Source: Roridomyces roridus
Taxonomy: Eukaryota > Basidiomycota > Agaricomycetes > Agaricales > Mycenaceae
Length of the DNA: 47,396 nt
Reading direction: 5' to 3'
NCBI GenBank assembly: GCA_029378245.1
Contig: JARKIF010000228.1
Coordinates: forward strand, 1 to 47,396
Each line of letters opens with the position of its first letter. Within the stretch, counting starts at the first letter, position 1. Under the pieces are notes generated by a model. It was not told where the DNA came from. It worked only from the letters and a program-made list of their open reading frames with translations, and made no database searches. Of the stretch, positions 20,248 through 32,043 are shown piece by piece. Position numbers and translations under genes: made by a program.

Positions 20248-22081
20248 TCAAACAATATTAGAAGCAGCCCCCGTCTTTCGCTTCGTCAAGTCAGCAAACC
20301 CTTCCCCATACTTCCCCGCCCGCTGCTTCCCGACCTCTGCATCGTGCTGCTTCTTGAGCGTCCGGATAAGGACGAACATATAGAACGCTGTTAGCCCGCC
20401 ACACACAACCGTCAGTACGCCGGTGACAATGATGGTAGATCGGCTGGAGATGGAAAAGGTCTTGGCCTGCGAACCCAAAACGCTCGAAAGAGTCGAAAGT
20501 ACGCCAGCAAGTGAGTTGAGGAAGCCGGGCCTGAGAATGTTTAGAATGCGGAGAGTAGTTTAAAGACGAAGGCGCCCACATGAATACTTTGTTGACGAGC
20601 CAGATGTAATTGGACTGTGCCACAGGTGAGCTAAAGAGCGAGAGGCTCCAAGAATGCAACTCACCCGCCAGCGGTACGATAGATAGCACATCCCTGCCGC
20701 GCCGATTGCCGTACATATCCAGGCAATTACGAATCTGGGACGGTTTAAGCTATTTGGTGTGAATCGTGGAGGAAAGACTGACAAAGATACATGCTCCACC
20801 ACGTCGACAGCAGCAACAACGATTCCGTTCTGGTTGGTGCTTGATTGTAGATTGGCGAAAGTTCCTGGGAAGAGCACCAGGCCAGCCAACAGGATCCAGG
20901 TGAAAAAATTAGCGAGAATGTTGTACAACCACTGGGCAAAGAAGTGTCACGACACTGGAGACTGAAGGGCAAAATTCGCTTACCGGAATACTGTCGACAG
21001 CCAGAAGCATGTTGACGTATTTCGTATCCATTTGCTGCATTTCGCTCCTCGTCATGGGCAGAGGCGGGCGCTGGGCCTCACTCTTGGACGGCCTTGGTTC
21101 CGCAGTCGACTCTTTCTCGGACGTGCTGGCCACCATGGTACGAGGAGTAGTGGGTGATCGTTGTGCTGGGGACTCCAACGAAGATTTAGGCTGGGATTTG
21201 GTCGGAACCGTCGGTGCCCGGTTGGATGTGGTCGAGGTGCGGGGAACCCGGGATTCTTGGATAGACGTCCGAGGTGCTTCATCGCGCTTTGGCGGAACAA
21301 CAGTTGGCGTCGAAGACACTTTAATGCTCCGTTGGGGCGCAACAGCCGCAGGGGCTATTGCTTCCCGTTCGAGAGCACTAGAAGGAGCAAATACCGCGGC
21401 GACCACGTCTTGCGCGATTTCTCGGGTTGGAGGGGCACGGACGGTTGCATCCTGTTCCAAGGAATCTGGAACTGCCGCGTTTGCGGCGGTGCCACTACCC
21501 GGGACCCGCCGCTCGTTCCTGAGGGTGTCCCGACGCTGAAGGTCTTCCCCACGGCCACCAGGCGTGGCATTCGTTTCGATGTGGGTATTCGTGGATATCG
21601 GAGAAGGAAAAGAGTGTGTGGGTCGGCGCCTCGGGCTATTGGCGGTCTGACGAGGGTCAATGCCCGTAGGGGAGACGCGAATTGTGTTATCTCGGGTCGG
21701 TGTGATGGGACTTGCAGGTACCGGAGGAGGCACAATATCGTCTTCAGCCTCGCTGGGTATGCTGGGCACCTCACTGGGTGCGTCCAGTGCCGCCGCAGAT
21801 CCGGTGGGAGTAGGATCAATGGTGTCCATGGACACGAAGGACTGGGTGGCGGACGAGGTCGCATAAGAAAATCGGCTTCCTTCGTTCATCGGGGGGTTCA
21901 AGGTGTCTCTAATCCGTCGTAAGGTAAAGACAGCATGCCCACGCCCCGGGTCGCTCAGGCGCCGAGTGCGATTGTCCTGTAATAGACGTGCGGAAGGAAG
22001 GCCAGGGTCAGAAAGTCGTCGGATAAGCTGAGTAGGTTGCGGGCCATGGGCGAAGAGGTCATCCGAGGTGGAGGTATCCAT
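20248..22081 (-). CDS. Membrane protein with long disordered N-terminus, conserved hypothetical
   Basis: Five exons (20984-22081, 20783-20931, 20665-20734, 20580-20614, 20248-20530) give 544 residues. ATG at 22081 is the first true ATG in frame. The first 340 residues are Ser/Thr/Pro-rich and disordered, with two copies of an RRLSDPG motif near residues 20 and 40 that resemble kinase or 14-3-3 sites. Four helices follow: NFFTWILLAGLVLFPGTF, FVIAWICTAIGAAGMCYL, a weaker one around FLNSLAGVLSTL, and STIIVTGVLTVVCGGLTAFY. The tail is basic. Fungal relatives of this layout exist, but no function is known to me. Confidence 0.78.
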
Positions 22082-22345
22082 GAGGGGGGTATCGTGAAAG
22101 AATGTGAGGGTAGAAGCCAAGCACTGTTATAGCGGACTGCATTGACCGCTGATCCTGAAATCCTTTGATCCGGTATTTGGCTTCACTCTCATTGTTCGGC
22201 ACAATGCAACTTGCAACAAATATTCGCCTCCACAACTCCGTCAAGAGAGCACACCATTGAATCCCAAACCGTCATTGAATCGTTACAGGGTATTGTCGTC
22301 AAAGATCATAAGAATAAGATTAAATAGCCACCGGAAGCCCAAGTA

Positions 22346-24120
22346 TCATCGCGCTTTATCCCTCACCTCCTTCCAAAAGTCGTCCCACCGTGCACCCTTG
22401 AATTCTTGTCTCGGGGAGGAAGGCGAACTCCCCGGACTCGGCATTCCCTCCGGCGCGCTCGAAAATGCGTCCTTCTGTGCCACCGCTATCCGGTCTAGGG
22501 CTTTGATGAGCGATGGTGTGGCAGGTACAGGAGCGAGCGGTGGCGGATTTGACGCGGTGCTGCGGGTTACGGCAGTCCGCTGAGAGCCAGAAGAGTTGGT
22601 GCCAGAGCGATGCCGCTGCAGGAACCCCGGGCTCCACTCTTTGCCATCCTTGCCGTCGCTCTTCCCTAGACTCGTGACGTCCTCCTCAAAGTCCGAATAA
22701 TCGGGCGCTGCATCATCCATGGTCCGCTTCTTCGCACCCCGCACTTTGCTCATCTCCTTGTCGAAATTAATATCCCTGCTCTTGGTGGAGCTGTCGTCCA
22801 CCAGGGTTGGCGTCGTGGACGACATGGACATTTTCTGCCGTAGCCATGGTCGCGGGATTTTTGTAGGACTGAGTGGCGGTGACCTGAGCGGATCATCTTC
22901 GTCGGAGGAAGACAGGTCTGCCTCGCCGACGGGCCGGAACTTGACCGCGCCCCGCTTGCCGCCCATCCGTGCTTGGAACCGGGCAGCCGAGCGACCTTTC
23001 TTGAGGTAGGTCGGGCTCCTCTGGAATTCGAACGACTCTCGGTGTTTGCCAGGAGCAAGCTTGACGTCGTCCGCATCATCATCGGGGAAGATGACATCCT
23101 TGGGAGCGTTGATTGGGGGCGAAGCACCAAACACACGCTCCCAAAAGGATGCAAAGGGAGTGAATGTGCCGGCTCTGTTGGAGGCGTTGGGAAGACTGGC
23201 AGCGTAGTTGGCAAGATAGCTATCCCATTTCTATGGCGCAGATAAGATGATTGCAATCATTCTCGGAGTCGAAACACACCTCGTCTGGGCACTCTCCGAA
23301 TTGACGCCTGAGGAACCAGTCGGAAACCATCCCCGCCACAAAAAACAGACAGAAACCAGCATCCAGACCCTTTTCTTCAACCGTCCCCCAGGTACCCGTA
23401 AAGTCGATGGCGACCCACAAGCGTTGCCAGACATTGGCCCACGCAGGCACATGGGCAAGGAGTGCAATCGAAAGTACCGTTCCGAACGCTCCCGTGGATG
23501 CGGTAGCAAACCGAACAGCCGAATGTTGAGTGCGGGGTATGGGTAACAGGACCATGACAATGGATATCACAGTGAGCACGGCAGTGATTATTATGCGGGC
23601 TAGTCGGGAAGGATGCAGGATGACTGCAAGAGCGACAGAGAACGTTGCACTAGGAACGACGTCAACGGTGTTGCACACGACACTGTCTTTGTGAGTCTTA
23701 CCCGCCGGATATGCCAATGAAAGTGAGGGCGAAATAACGCCACCTGCCTGCGAGGAAAGTCGTGATGGCGGAAGACAGAAGCCACACGGCCAGAAAAGAC
23801 TTTGAATTAAGCGGGGTGGAGGTAGATATCGCCGGTACCAGGAGGGCAAGAAACGTCGAGAAATGCACTCCAAACGCATAGCCCGAGGTCAAACCTCCGA
23901 CGCCGCCCTCGAGAGTGAAGTGAATTTGTTTCTTTGGCTCGAATGCCCCTGGTAGAACGCCATATCGCTCCGGGGGGAAGGAGCGGGAGCGGTCGAGGGT
24001 AAGGAAGGTGCCTGCGAAGGTGAGGAGCAGGGAAAGGAAGAGGAGCGGGAGCGAGTATGCAAGAAGATAGTCTGTGGATGGGAGCAGGTTGGTGAGTGTC
24101 GCGGAGTCGTTTATCGTCAT
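22346..24120 (-). CDS. DUF4203-like multi-spanning membrane protein
   Basis: Three exons (23702-24120, 23280-23649, 22346-23230) give 557 residues. The N-terminal half holds about seven hydrophobic helices, including LLAYSLPLLFLSLLLTFAG, a Gly-rich GGVGGLTSGYAFGVHFSTF and ARIIITAVLTVISIVMVLL, and ends in DWFLRRQFGECPDEKWDSYL. This order fits the TMEM198/DUF4203 superfamily as found in basidiomycetes. The C-terminal 290 residues are cytosolic and disordered, rich in Ser, Pro and Lys, with acidic Ser clusters (SSSDEDDPL). The role is unknown. It is divergent from the P5A ATPase gene. Confidence 0.8.
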
Positions 24121-24441
24121 TAGGTCGTTAGTTCTTGAGGGATGGGAAGAGAGTGTCCACTGGCGGCAGATAATCCAGGCGCAAACATGTCAAAACACTT
24201 TGCACGTCATTTCGTCAATTTAAAATTTTCATCCTTGCTTTCTCCAAGTTGGACCCGTAGTATATAGCCAGTCTTCTAGCCAGTTCTCCTCGGAGTCGTA
24301 CCCATTTTTTGGACGAAAAAAGACGACTTTTGTGATGGAAATGCTGACATTGTCACATCTGATCCACTACACGTCTTCCTCCGCGCCGAAATATGTACGC
24401 GGCCAGTCCTCCCAGAGAAATTGAGAGCTAACTCTTTTCAG
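24121..24441. other. Divergent promoter region and unresolved first exon of SPF1
   Basis: Separates two divergent genes. From 24334 there is an ATG followed by 20 open codons and a possible donor GTACGC at 24394, with a good acceptor (CTTTTCAG) at 24441. Joining them gives the wrong phase for the ATPase frame. Either the first exon is elsewhere or one base is missing or extra here. I see no other feature. Confidence 0.4.
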
Positions 24442-27400
24442 GGTCGTTGCCGTCGCGATCGACTCGGTCGACATCGCGCGTGCCAGTCTCCATGTCCGGC
24501 TCCCCTTGGTCGCCCATCTTTACGCCCTCCCGTTCCTCTCCCTCTACCCACTGCTCGCGTACGCCTACTATGTCAAGTACGACCAATGGCTGGTCTCAGA
24601 GGAGTGGACCTTTCTTGCCTGCGTCACCCTCGGAGCCAGCCATGCTCTCAGCTTCCTCGTAACGAAATGGAGCGGGGGAGCGCGTGCCTGGATTACCACC
24701 ACGACCCCGCAGTCCCTCCAAGAGGCAGACTGCATCCGTATCGTCCCCCATCTCCACCGCGGCCAGGGAGACATTGTTTCTCTAGACAAAAAAGCTCCGG
24801 AAGACCCGTTGACCTATACCTTTAGTTATCAGCGCGACACCTATGTTATCCAGTCGCTAGAGCCTCTCGTCTTTGCGCGTCTTCCGTACCCCTCCTCGGG
24901 CAACCCACCCCTTTCCACTTTCCTCCAGCCGAAAGGCCTTCCGACTGCCCAACTCCTCGGCTTGTTCTCTCTTTACGGAGGCAACGAGTTCAACATCCCA
25001 ATCCCGTCCTTCAGCGAGCTGTTTGGCGAGCACGCCACAGCTCCCTTCTTCGTTTTCCAGATCTTTTGCGTCGCGCTCTGGTGTCTGGACGAGTACTGGT
25101 ACTACAGTCTCTTCACCCTCTTCATGCTTGTCATGTTTGAGTGCACCGTCGTATGGCAGGTCCGTAAATCACTCTTTGACTGTTTCCTGAGACTGAAATC
25201 ACCATTAGCGCGTCCGCACGCTCACGGAATTCAGGACCATGTCTGTTGCCCCGTACCCGATACAATGCTATCGCGACAACAAATGGCAAGAGGTCCAGAC
25301 TGACAAACTGCTGCCGGGTGACGTAGTATCACTCGCCCCGCAGCAGAACGAGCTCAGCGTCCCTGCGGATGTACTCCTCGTTCACGGCACCTGCATCGTC
25401 AACGAGGCGATGCTCTCCGGCGAATCCACGCCCCTGCTCAAAGAATCCATCCAATTATTGGATGCTTCCGACAATCTCGACGTCGACGGTGCTCACAAGA
25501 ATGCAGTCCTTTTCAGCGGCACCAAGGTTCTGCAGGCCTCGGCGGCCTCCCAGAGCGGACTGGAAGCGCCTCTCAAGACTCCCGACGGTGGCTGCCTCGG
25601 TGTGGTCCTCCGCACCGGTTTCGGCACTGCACAGGGTCAGCTAGTGCGCACCATGATTTTCAGCACGGAGCGTGTCTCGGCCAACAACCTCGAGAGTTTC
25701 CTCTTCATCGGCTTCCTGCTCATATTCGCCATCGCCGCAAGTTGGTATGTCTGGACCCGGGGTATCGAGCGCGACTTGAAGAAGAGCAAGCTCCTCCTCG
25801 ATTGCGTGTTGATCATCACCAGTGTCGTGCCACCCGAGTTGCCTATGGAGCTCTCGCTCGCAGTCAATGCATCCTTGGTCGCTCTGTCCAAATTTGGTGA
25901 GCATGCTGTGTATGCCTGTCTACTCATATTTACTGAATCCCATAGCCATATTCTGTACCGAGCCGTTCCGTATTCCTTTTGCGGGCCGCGTGGATGTATG
26001 CTGCTTTGACAAGACGGGCACAATCACGGCCGAGAATTTGGTTCTCGAAGGAGTCGTCGGTGTCGAGTGAGTCCCGTCTGCTTGTACCCAGCTCGTATTA
26101 ACTTTTGTCAGTCCCTTTGACCAACGCAAACTGGTGAACGTCAAGGAAACGTCACGCGAGACCACCCTGTGTCTTGCTGCTGCCCATGCGCTTGTGCGGC
26201 TTGATGATGGAACGATCGTAGGCGACCCGATGGAAAAGACCACCTTGGAAGCCCTGGACTGGAAGATTTCCAAAGGCGAACAAGTATCGCCCGTAAACTC
26301 CAATGCATCGCACAAAACGCAGCTGTTAATCCGCCGTCGCTTCCAATTCTCCTCGGCCCTGAAACGCATGTCGACTGTGGCGAATCTCCCCGGTGGCAAA
26401 ACCCTGGCTTCTGTCAAAGGTGCACCGGAGACTATCAAGGGCATGCTCGAAACTGTCCCGGATCACTACGATGACACGTACAAATACTTTACCCGCAAGG
26501 GCAGCCGTGTTTTGGCGCTCGCGGTCAAGGAAATGGAGACCATGTCCATCGACCGGATCAACAAACTGCCCCGGGACGCGGTCGAGAGCCAACTGAACTT
26601 TGCAGGCTTCCTTGTGTTCCACTGCCCGCTCAAGCCGGATGCCATTGAGACGCTCAAGATGCTCGCAGATTCTTCGCACCGTGTATGTGCCCCTTTCACA
26701 TCATAGAAATCCCCGTTGATACCGCCTCTAGTGCGTCATGATTACCGGAGACAACCCATTGACCGCCGTCCACGTTGCACGGGATGTGGAAATCGTCGAC
26801 CGCGACGCACTCATTCTTGATCTCAAAGAGAACCCCGCTCACGAAGGGGATCTGACATGGCGCACCGTGGATGAGAGCACGATCATCCCAGTCAACCCCT
26901 CCGAACCGATAGACACGTCCCTCTTCGAGAAATACGACATTTGTATCACTGGTGCTGCGATGAAGCAATACCAGGGACGCCCGGGCTGGAACGATCTTGT
27001 GCAGAACACCTGGGTGTACGCTCGTGTGTCGCCTTCGCAGAAGGAGTACATCCTCACCACGCTCAAGACGCTCGGTTACACGACACTCATGGCGGGCGAC
27101 GGGACCAACGATGTCGGTGCCTTGAAGCAGGCGCACATTGGCGTTGCGCTTCTAGATGGCACGCCAGAGGATTTGGTCAAGATTGCGGAACGCCAACGTC
27201 TGGAACGTATCAAGAAGGTTTACGAGAGCCAGTTGCAAATCTCGGCGCGTTTCAATCAACCGCCACCGCCAGTCCCGCAGGCCATTGCACACCTCATTCC
27301 CGACGCGGTGGCTGCGCAGCAGCGGGCTGCAGCGGACTTGGCTACTGCGCGCAAGAAGAACCCCATGGAACGCGTGAGTGGCTTGATTGTATTTCTTGGA

Positions 27401-28508
27401 TTTACTGAAACGCGCCTAGTTCAATCTCGAGGCTATTACCAGCAAAATGGCGGACCTCGATGACGAGGAGGAAGTGCCGAAAATCAAGCTTGGAGATGCT
27501 TCGTGTGCAGCACCGTTCACATCCAAGCTGTCGCATGTTGCGGCCGGTGAGCTTCTCCCTGTTCTGTCTATGGAACTTTCTGATCATGAATTCCAGTTAC
27601 GCACATCATTAGACAGGGTCGTTGCACACTCGTTGCCACTATCCAGATGTACAAGATTCTCGCGCTCAACTGCCTTATCACGGCATACTCGCTCAGTGTG
27701 CAGTACCTCGACGGCATCAAGTTCGGAGATTACCAGTATACCATCACTGGTGTCATGATGTCCGTCTGCTTCTTGTGCATTTCCCGGGCCAAGGTCAGTA
27801 GTTTCTGGCCGTTGTTGGTTTTTTCTCATGCTTTCGCCCAGCCCGTTGAAAAGCTGTCTCGCGAGCGGCCTCTGGGCAACATCTTCAATCTCTACGTCTT
27901 CCTTTCCATTGTGTTGCAATTTGCGCTGCATATTGTTACCCTGGTTTACATGACCAACCTCTCGCATGCTTATGAACCGTAAGAGTGTTTCCCAATCCTT
28001 TGGCATTCGTCTGAGATTTTTTTTAGTCGCGAGGGACTAATCGATTTGGAAGCTAAATTCGAGCCGAACCTGCTGAATACTGCCATCTACCTTCTTGGAC
28101 TTTCGCAGCAAGTGTCCACATTCGCGATCAATTACCAAGGCCGGCCTTTCCGTGAGGGCATTCGGGAGAACAAGTACCTCTATTATGGGCTGCTCGGCGC
28201 CAGCGCTGTTGCATTCTCTGGGGCTACAGATTTCATGCCCGAGATGAACCGATGGCTGCAAATCGTTGAGATGGACTTGGGAGTAAGTTGATCTGAACGT
28301 CTACTTTGGCAAGTTCTGACGAGTTCGCCGCTAGTTCAAGACTCGGTTGACATGGAGCATGATAATCGACTTTGCGGGCTGCTATGTGATCGAGATCGTG
28401 TGCAAGTACCTTTTCGCAGATTTGGAACCCAAGCCGATGGTCACTCGTGGACGGGAGCGACGGGAGGTGCGGAGAGCGTTGCAAGAGTCTGAAAAGAAGG
28501 AACAGTAG
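24442..28508 (+). CDS. SPF1: P5A-type ATPase Spf1/ATP13A1, ER transmembrane helix dislocase
   Basis: About eleven exons splice to an almost full-length P5A ATPase; only the first few residues are unresolved. Landmarks are [20 protein letters not shown] near the N-terminus, the actuator-domain loop SGESTPLL, the P5A transmembrane-4 signature [13 protein letters not shown], the phosphorylation site [22 protein letters not shown] in the nucleotide domain, [17 protein letters not shown], and [20 protein letters not shown]. The C-terminal transmembrane block runs from [17 protein letters not shown] to [15 protein letters not shown]. Spf1 extracts mis-inserted tail-anchored and other helices from the ER membrane. 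The stop codon is only 47 bp from the right inverted-repeat arm, so the insertion edge lies at its 3' end. Confidence 0.93.
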
Positions 28509-28556
28509 ATATAATCACCTAATAGGCTTGTAACGAGCACGGATGCCACCTTCTAT

Positions 28557-28634
28557 CACGTGCCCATTGGCTGTGCACACTTTATTGACGCGTCGCGCGT
28601 TGTTTACACCTGCTTGGGTGATCCCGTATAAAAG
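28557..28634 (+). promoter_or_regulatory. Core promoter of gene A (right)
   Basis: CACGTG at 28557-28562 is followed by an inverted CCAAT box, and GTATAAAAG lies at 28626-28634, about 50 bp before the start codon. Order and spacing match the left copy. Confidence 0.6.
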
Positions 28635-28682
28635 CCCTCAAAATGGGTACAGCCTCCATTTTCCCTCTTGTCCTAAGCCACA

Positions 28683-29609
28683 ATGCTTCGCGACATTTTC
28701 CGCTGCTTCCTCGACGGCCTCCTCATCGCCATCATCTTCTTCATCGCCCTCAGCTTCTCCCCGACGCTCCAAGCCATGAGCTACCACATCGCGAACGTCA
28801 CCCTGCCCACTCTCTTCCATGCCATCTACTGCGTGCATTACCACGTTCCCCACTCCGACTCAGTCGTAGTCCAGCAGCCCCAGCCGTTCGCTCCGCATTG
28901 GGCCACCGTCTACCTCGACGAGCTCGACACCCATGTTTCGCAGCCCGAATTTCTCCACTTCCAAGTGCCTGCGTGGACTATTCAACACAATATCTCTTAC
29001 CTCGAAGCCCAGACCCCACCGGCGTCCTCGATCGTCCCGGTTTCGCTCGTCTTTGCGGTGTTTACGACGGCTCTCCTCCTCGCCCTCGCCGTCCGTCTGT
29101 TGTTGACCAAGAAGGTGCGTTCTTCGGCAACTCGCCCAGTCCCATTTTACTCACCCGCCATTATCCAGAACCTCTTCCGCGTCCTCGACTTACTTTTCGA
29201 CGCAACGGCTCCCATCCCACAGAAAGTCGAACACACTCCCATATTCGATGACGAGGTCATTGAACTCATTCGTGACGACGACCAACCCCTCAATATTGTC
29301 ATCCAATACTTCATCATCCACGATCCGGCCCTTCTCGCTGCTTTGTTCCCTCGGCCTCTACCTCTCCTTGCGCCCGTGTCCATTTCAGCACCAGCACCCC
29401 TCTTCATTGCTGCACCTGCACCTGCTCCCATTCCGGCACCAGCACCCGTCCACAACACGCCTCGCCGCCAGCCCAACACCCCCGCCAAGGCGCGCTCGCA
29501 CAAAGAGAATCGGCACGTGCAGGCACGGCCGACACAACGCACAAAGGGCACCCGAGTCGTCAGCGGCGGTGTCATGCTCGGCATTCGTCGCGAGCCGTGC
29601 CCCTGGTGA
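28683..29609 (+). CDS. Gene A, right copy: two-helix membrane protein with Pro/Ala-rich tail
   Basis: Open for 308 residues from ATG at 28683. The first 27 residues equal the left copy. Differences then cluster in short blocks in the loop (for example PII to SVV, LASY to PASS), and the sequon NIS is kept. The in-frame 54 nt putative intron (29115-29168) keeps its splice ends. The acidic segment differs (VEHTPIFDDEVIELIRDD) and the Pro/Ala repeat is shorter by one PAPAPIPT-like unit. No family is recognised. That the open frame survives in both copies suggests both genes are, or recently were, under selection. Confidence 0.75.
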   Translation: MLRDIFRCFLDGLLIAIIFFIALSFSPTLQAMSYHIANVTLPTLFHAIYCVHYHVPHSDSVVVQQPQPFAPHWATVYLDELDTHVSQPEFLHFQVPAWTIQHNISYLEAQTPPASSIVPVSLVFAVFTTALLLALAVRLLLTKKVRSSATRPVPFYSPAIIQNLFRVLDLLFDATAPIPQKVEHTPIFDDEVIELIRDDDQPLNIVIQYFIIHDPALLAALFPRPLPLLAPVSISAPAPLFIAAPAPAPIPAPAPVHNTPRRQPNTPAKARSHKENRHVQARPTQRTKGTRVVSGGVMLGIRREPCPW

Positions 29610-29707
29610 ACCACCGTTATTCCATCTCCAACTCGAGTACTTCGCCAAAGCATTGTCCTTCGACCTTTCAGTGTATCTTGTACACGACTGCAGCTGTATG
29701 TGGGGGG

Positions 29708-29801
29708 AGGTGAAAGCGCCAGGGCCCGGCGTTTTCACCTCCTCCCGCTCCGCCCGGGCGGGAGGGGTGGAGGAAGATGAGAGTGTGGGCCCCACTCTCA
29801 T
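29708..29801. repeat. Cluster of three palindromes between genes A and B (right arm)
   Basis: The same three inverted repeats as at 12353-12446, in reverse order, with palindromes at 29708-29740, 29741-29765 and 29777-29801. All are preserved without a change inside the stems, although flanking bases between them differ slightly. Confidence 0.75.
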
Positions 29802-29984
29802 GTCCCTCTACCCCTGCAGCGACAGTCTGCCTGCAAGTACATTGGCAGTCGCCGGCGGTGTTGCGGTGGACAAACTCGACGCGGCGGTGAATCTTCTCTT
29901 ATATCTTGAGCGTGCTTCATATATCTCGATATCTCTTTCCTCTCCGTCTCAAGGATTATCTCTCTCTCCCAAAGATTATCTCGG

Positions 29985-30085
29985 TACTCTCTCATAATTA
30001 TCTCTCTCATATTTCCCTTCTCCCTTTCTGTACTTGTATCGGATCAAATAAAATTGCTGGGTTCGGATGTTGCTTGAGTGTGAGA
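29985..30085 (+). repeat. AT/GA-rich repeat, right-arm copy
   Basis: Counterpart of 12085-12175. It starts with TCTCATAATTATCTCTCTC and ends GGGTTCGGATGTTGC. A diverged direct copy lies 2.2 kb further right at 32184-32287, on the other side of gene B. Confidence 0.7.
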
Positions 30086-30226
30086 AGGAATGAATTGCTT
30101 GCCTTCCAAGACGTTGGGACACGCATTCATAGAGTGAAATTATCAAGATGTTCATTCCTGGACAAAAATCTGTGCATTTGTTCATTTCCCTGGTTCGTTT
30201 CATTATGAATTCACCACTTACGCGGT

Positions 30227-30273
30227 CCAAGATTGGCACGGAATTTGAGGACTTCATTCGCGGACTTGACCTC
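30227..30273 (-). pseudogene. Remnant of a catalase C-terminus (right arm)
   Basis: Minus-strand counterpart of 11872-11919. It reads EVKSANEVLKFRANLG, homologous to the end of catalase. Being in both arms at the same place, it predates the duplication that made the inverted repeat. Confidence 0.7.
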
Positions 30274-30400
30274 GCAGGACTGTCGCGCTGCCGCGACCTG
30301 GTGAATGCATCAATACTACTTCAGAGTACGTTTCTGCCACAGTGAGGGACTCTTGCGCTATAGGAGTCTGAATCACTGTCGTTGACCAAAAGGGCGCCAC

Positions 30401-32043
30401 TCACCGAGTTTGTTTGGGGATAAGAGTCACGTAGCGATCCCGAGTGATCGCCTTGTCCGTCCTTTTACCTTGCGAGACGCTACCAGTTGACAGCTTCAGC
30501 GTCGCCTGCTGCTGTTTGAAACGGCTTTGTCGACGGTTCTCGGCTGAAGGGTCCACTCGTAGAGTCTCATTTCCGGCGGCGACAACCCACGGAGAGAGCA
30601 GGTCTTCGAACAAGATCACCAAGACCTGCCATCCTAGTAATGGATGAGCTTGGTCCGTAACTGGTTGAAAACGACGGACCAAGGTGTAAGTAGATGACTG
30701 TCGCAAGCGCATACAGCGCGTCACGGCAAAGGACGGAACTTTCTTTGGATTCATCGCCATCGCGGCGAAGAGGGCGAACTTGGTCGTGCAGCCCGAGCGA
30801 GAGCGCCAGACGAGCACGCAGTTGGGGGTTCATACATTCCATTCGAGCCTCCTGATTTGACGTCAATAAAGTATCAACAGCGGATCGGGAGAGTCACTTA
30901 CATCCAGTTCGGCGGGAGTGGCGGAAGACAGGCGGGCCACGGCCACCTTGGTGAGAACTAGTTGATAGAGGCGCTCTCCAACCAGACGATACCCTGTATT
31001 GCAGCCGGTCTCCTCCCCAAAATGAACTCGACAAAAAATATCTGTCATCGCGTCCGAAAGCACTGAGACGTGCTCCAGACAGAAAGGAGGTAGCGAGGGT
31101 GGATAATCGAGGGGCAGGACTACGGTGCTGAGGTCGACTGTGGGCCAAGTTGGTAGTCCATTCAACAACAATCTTCGGCGGTCAGAGGGAGATGGGCATG
31201 TCAAAGACACCTCGGTGTCGGAAACCTTCTCCACCACGAGAGGATTCAAGGGCGAAATGGAACCTTCCGGGTCCTTGTTAATCCAATCCTCATAGCCTCT
31301 GCGAACGGTACTGGTGACCTTTGCTGCGATTGTTTCTGTGGCGGACAGGTGGGCGGCCCACGGCGTAAACAGGGTGTCCAACCATCGTAATGTTGGCTCG
31401 TATCCTGGAGGTAGCGATTACTTCGGAGACCGAGAGCAGACTGAATGAACGCACCCCAACGAACAGCCCCGGCTCCGACATAGGCCTCGAATACGTCGGA
31501 CATTCGCACCATAGATGGCATGTCGTTGATATTACAATGCAGGAGCGGGAGGTAGTCATGCAAGTGTAGCTCGTAGAGCAGCGCGATGTGGGCAAGGAAT
31601 GGGGCTGATAACATGTAACCCGTCACTCCCTGAAAAGACTGTAAGCAGCGTGTGGATGAGTGGACCCAGAAACGCACTTCGCTACGTAGCGCCCGACTAT
31701 CCCGATCTTTGGTGAGGCGATGGACGCAGAGATATACAGCTGCAGCTATCATGGCATCCCCAAGCCACTCCAGGGTAGCGTTCTCGCCAGTCGTGTATAT
31801 TGTGCGCAATTCTGAGAGAGAAAACGGCTCCAATGGCATCGGTGGATAAGTCGGGGGGAACGAGGAGCACATCGTTTTGAGAGGTGGCCAATTGGCGTAA
31901 CCGTCCAACTGCGCGAGAAGAACATTGGCAGACGATCCGGCGGGAACTTTGACTCGAGAGGGTATGGGATTCAGTAAAAAGTAGTTGAAGTCCCCAGCGC
32001 GTAGCTTGGATCGGCACTCTCGTTTAGAGATCGTGGCGGCCAT
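30401..32043 (-). CDS. Gene B, right copy: tandem RNase III-like protein with complete first catalytic site
   Basis: Five exons (31678-32043, 31455-31629, 30902-31404, 30680-30851, 30401-30633) give 482 residues. ATG at 32043 matches the left copy; an in-frame ATG at 32067 would add eight residues. The first RNase III domain shows LEWLGDA and MSDVFEAYVGA, so all four metal-binding acids of the RNase III family (Glu and Asp in the first motif, Asp and Glu in the second) are present. The second domain (YRLVGERLYQLVL, CRDALYALATVIYLHLG) keeps the fold pattern but only one or two acids. Such a chain could form a Dicer-like intramolecular pair with one working site. No dsRBD or helicase is visible. 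Known tandem RNase III proteins are Dicer and Drosha, and this is much shorter. Confidence 0.82.

Noticed and set aside
24170..24330. Possible tRNA with a T-rich terminator
   Set aside because: No cloverleaf with A- and B-box sequence could be made; it is promoter sequence between divergent genes.
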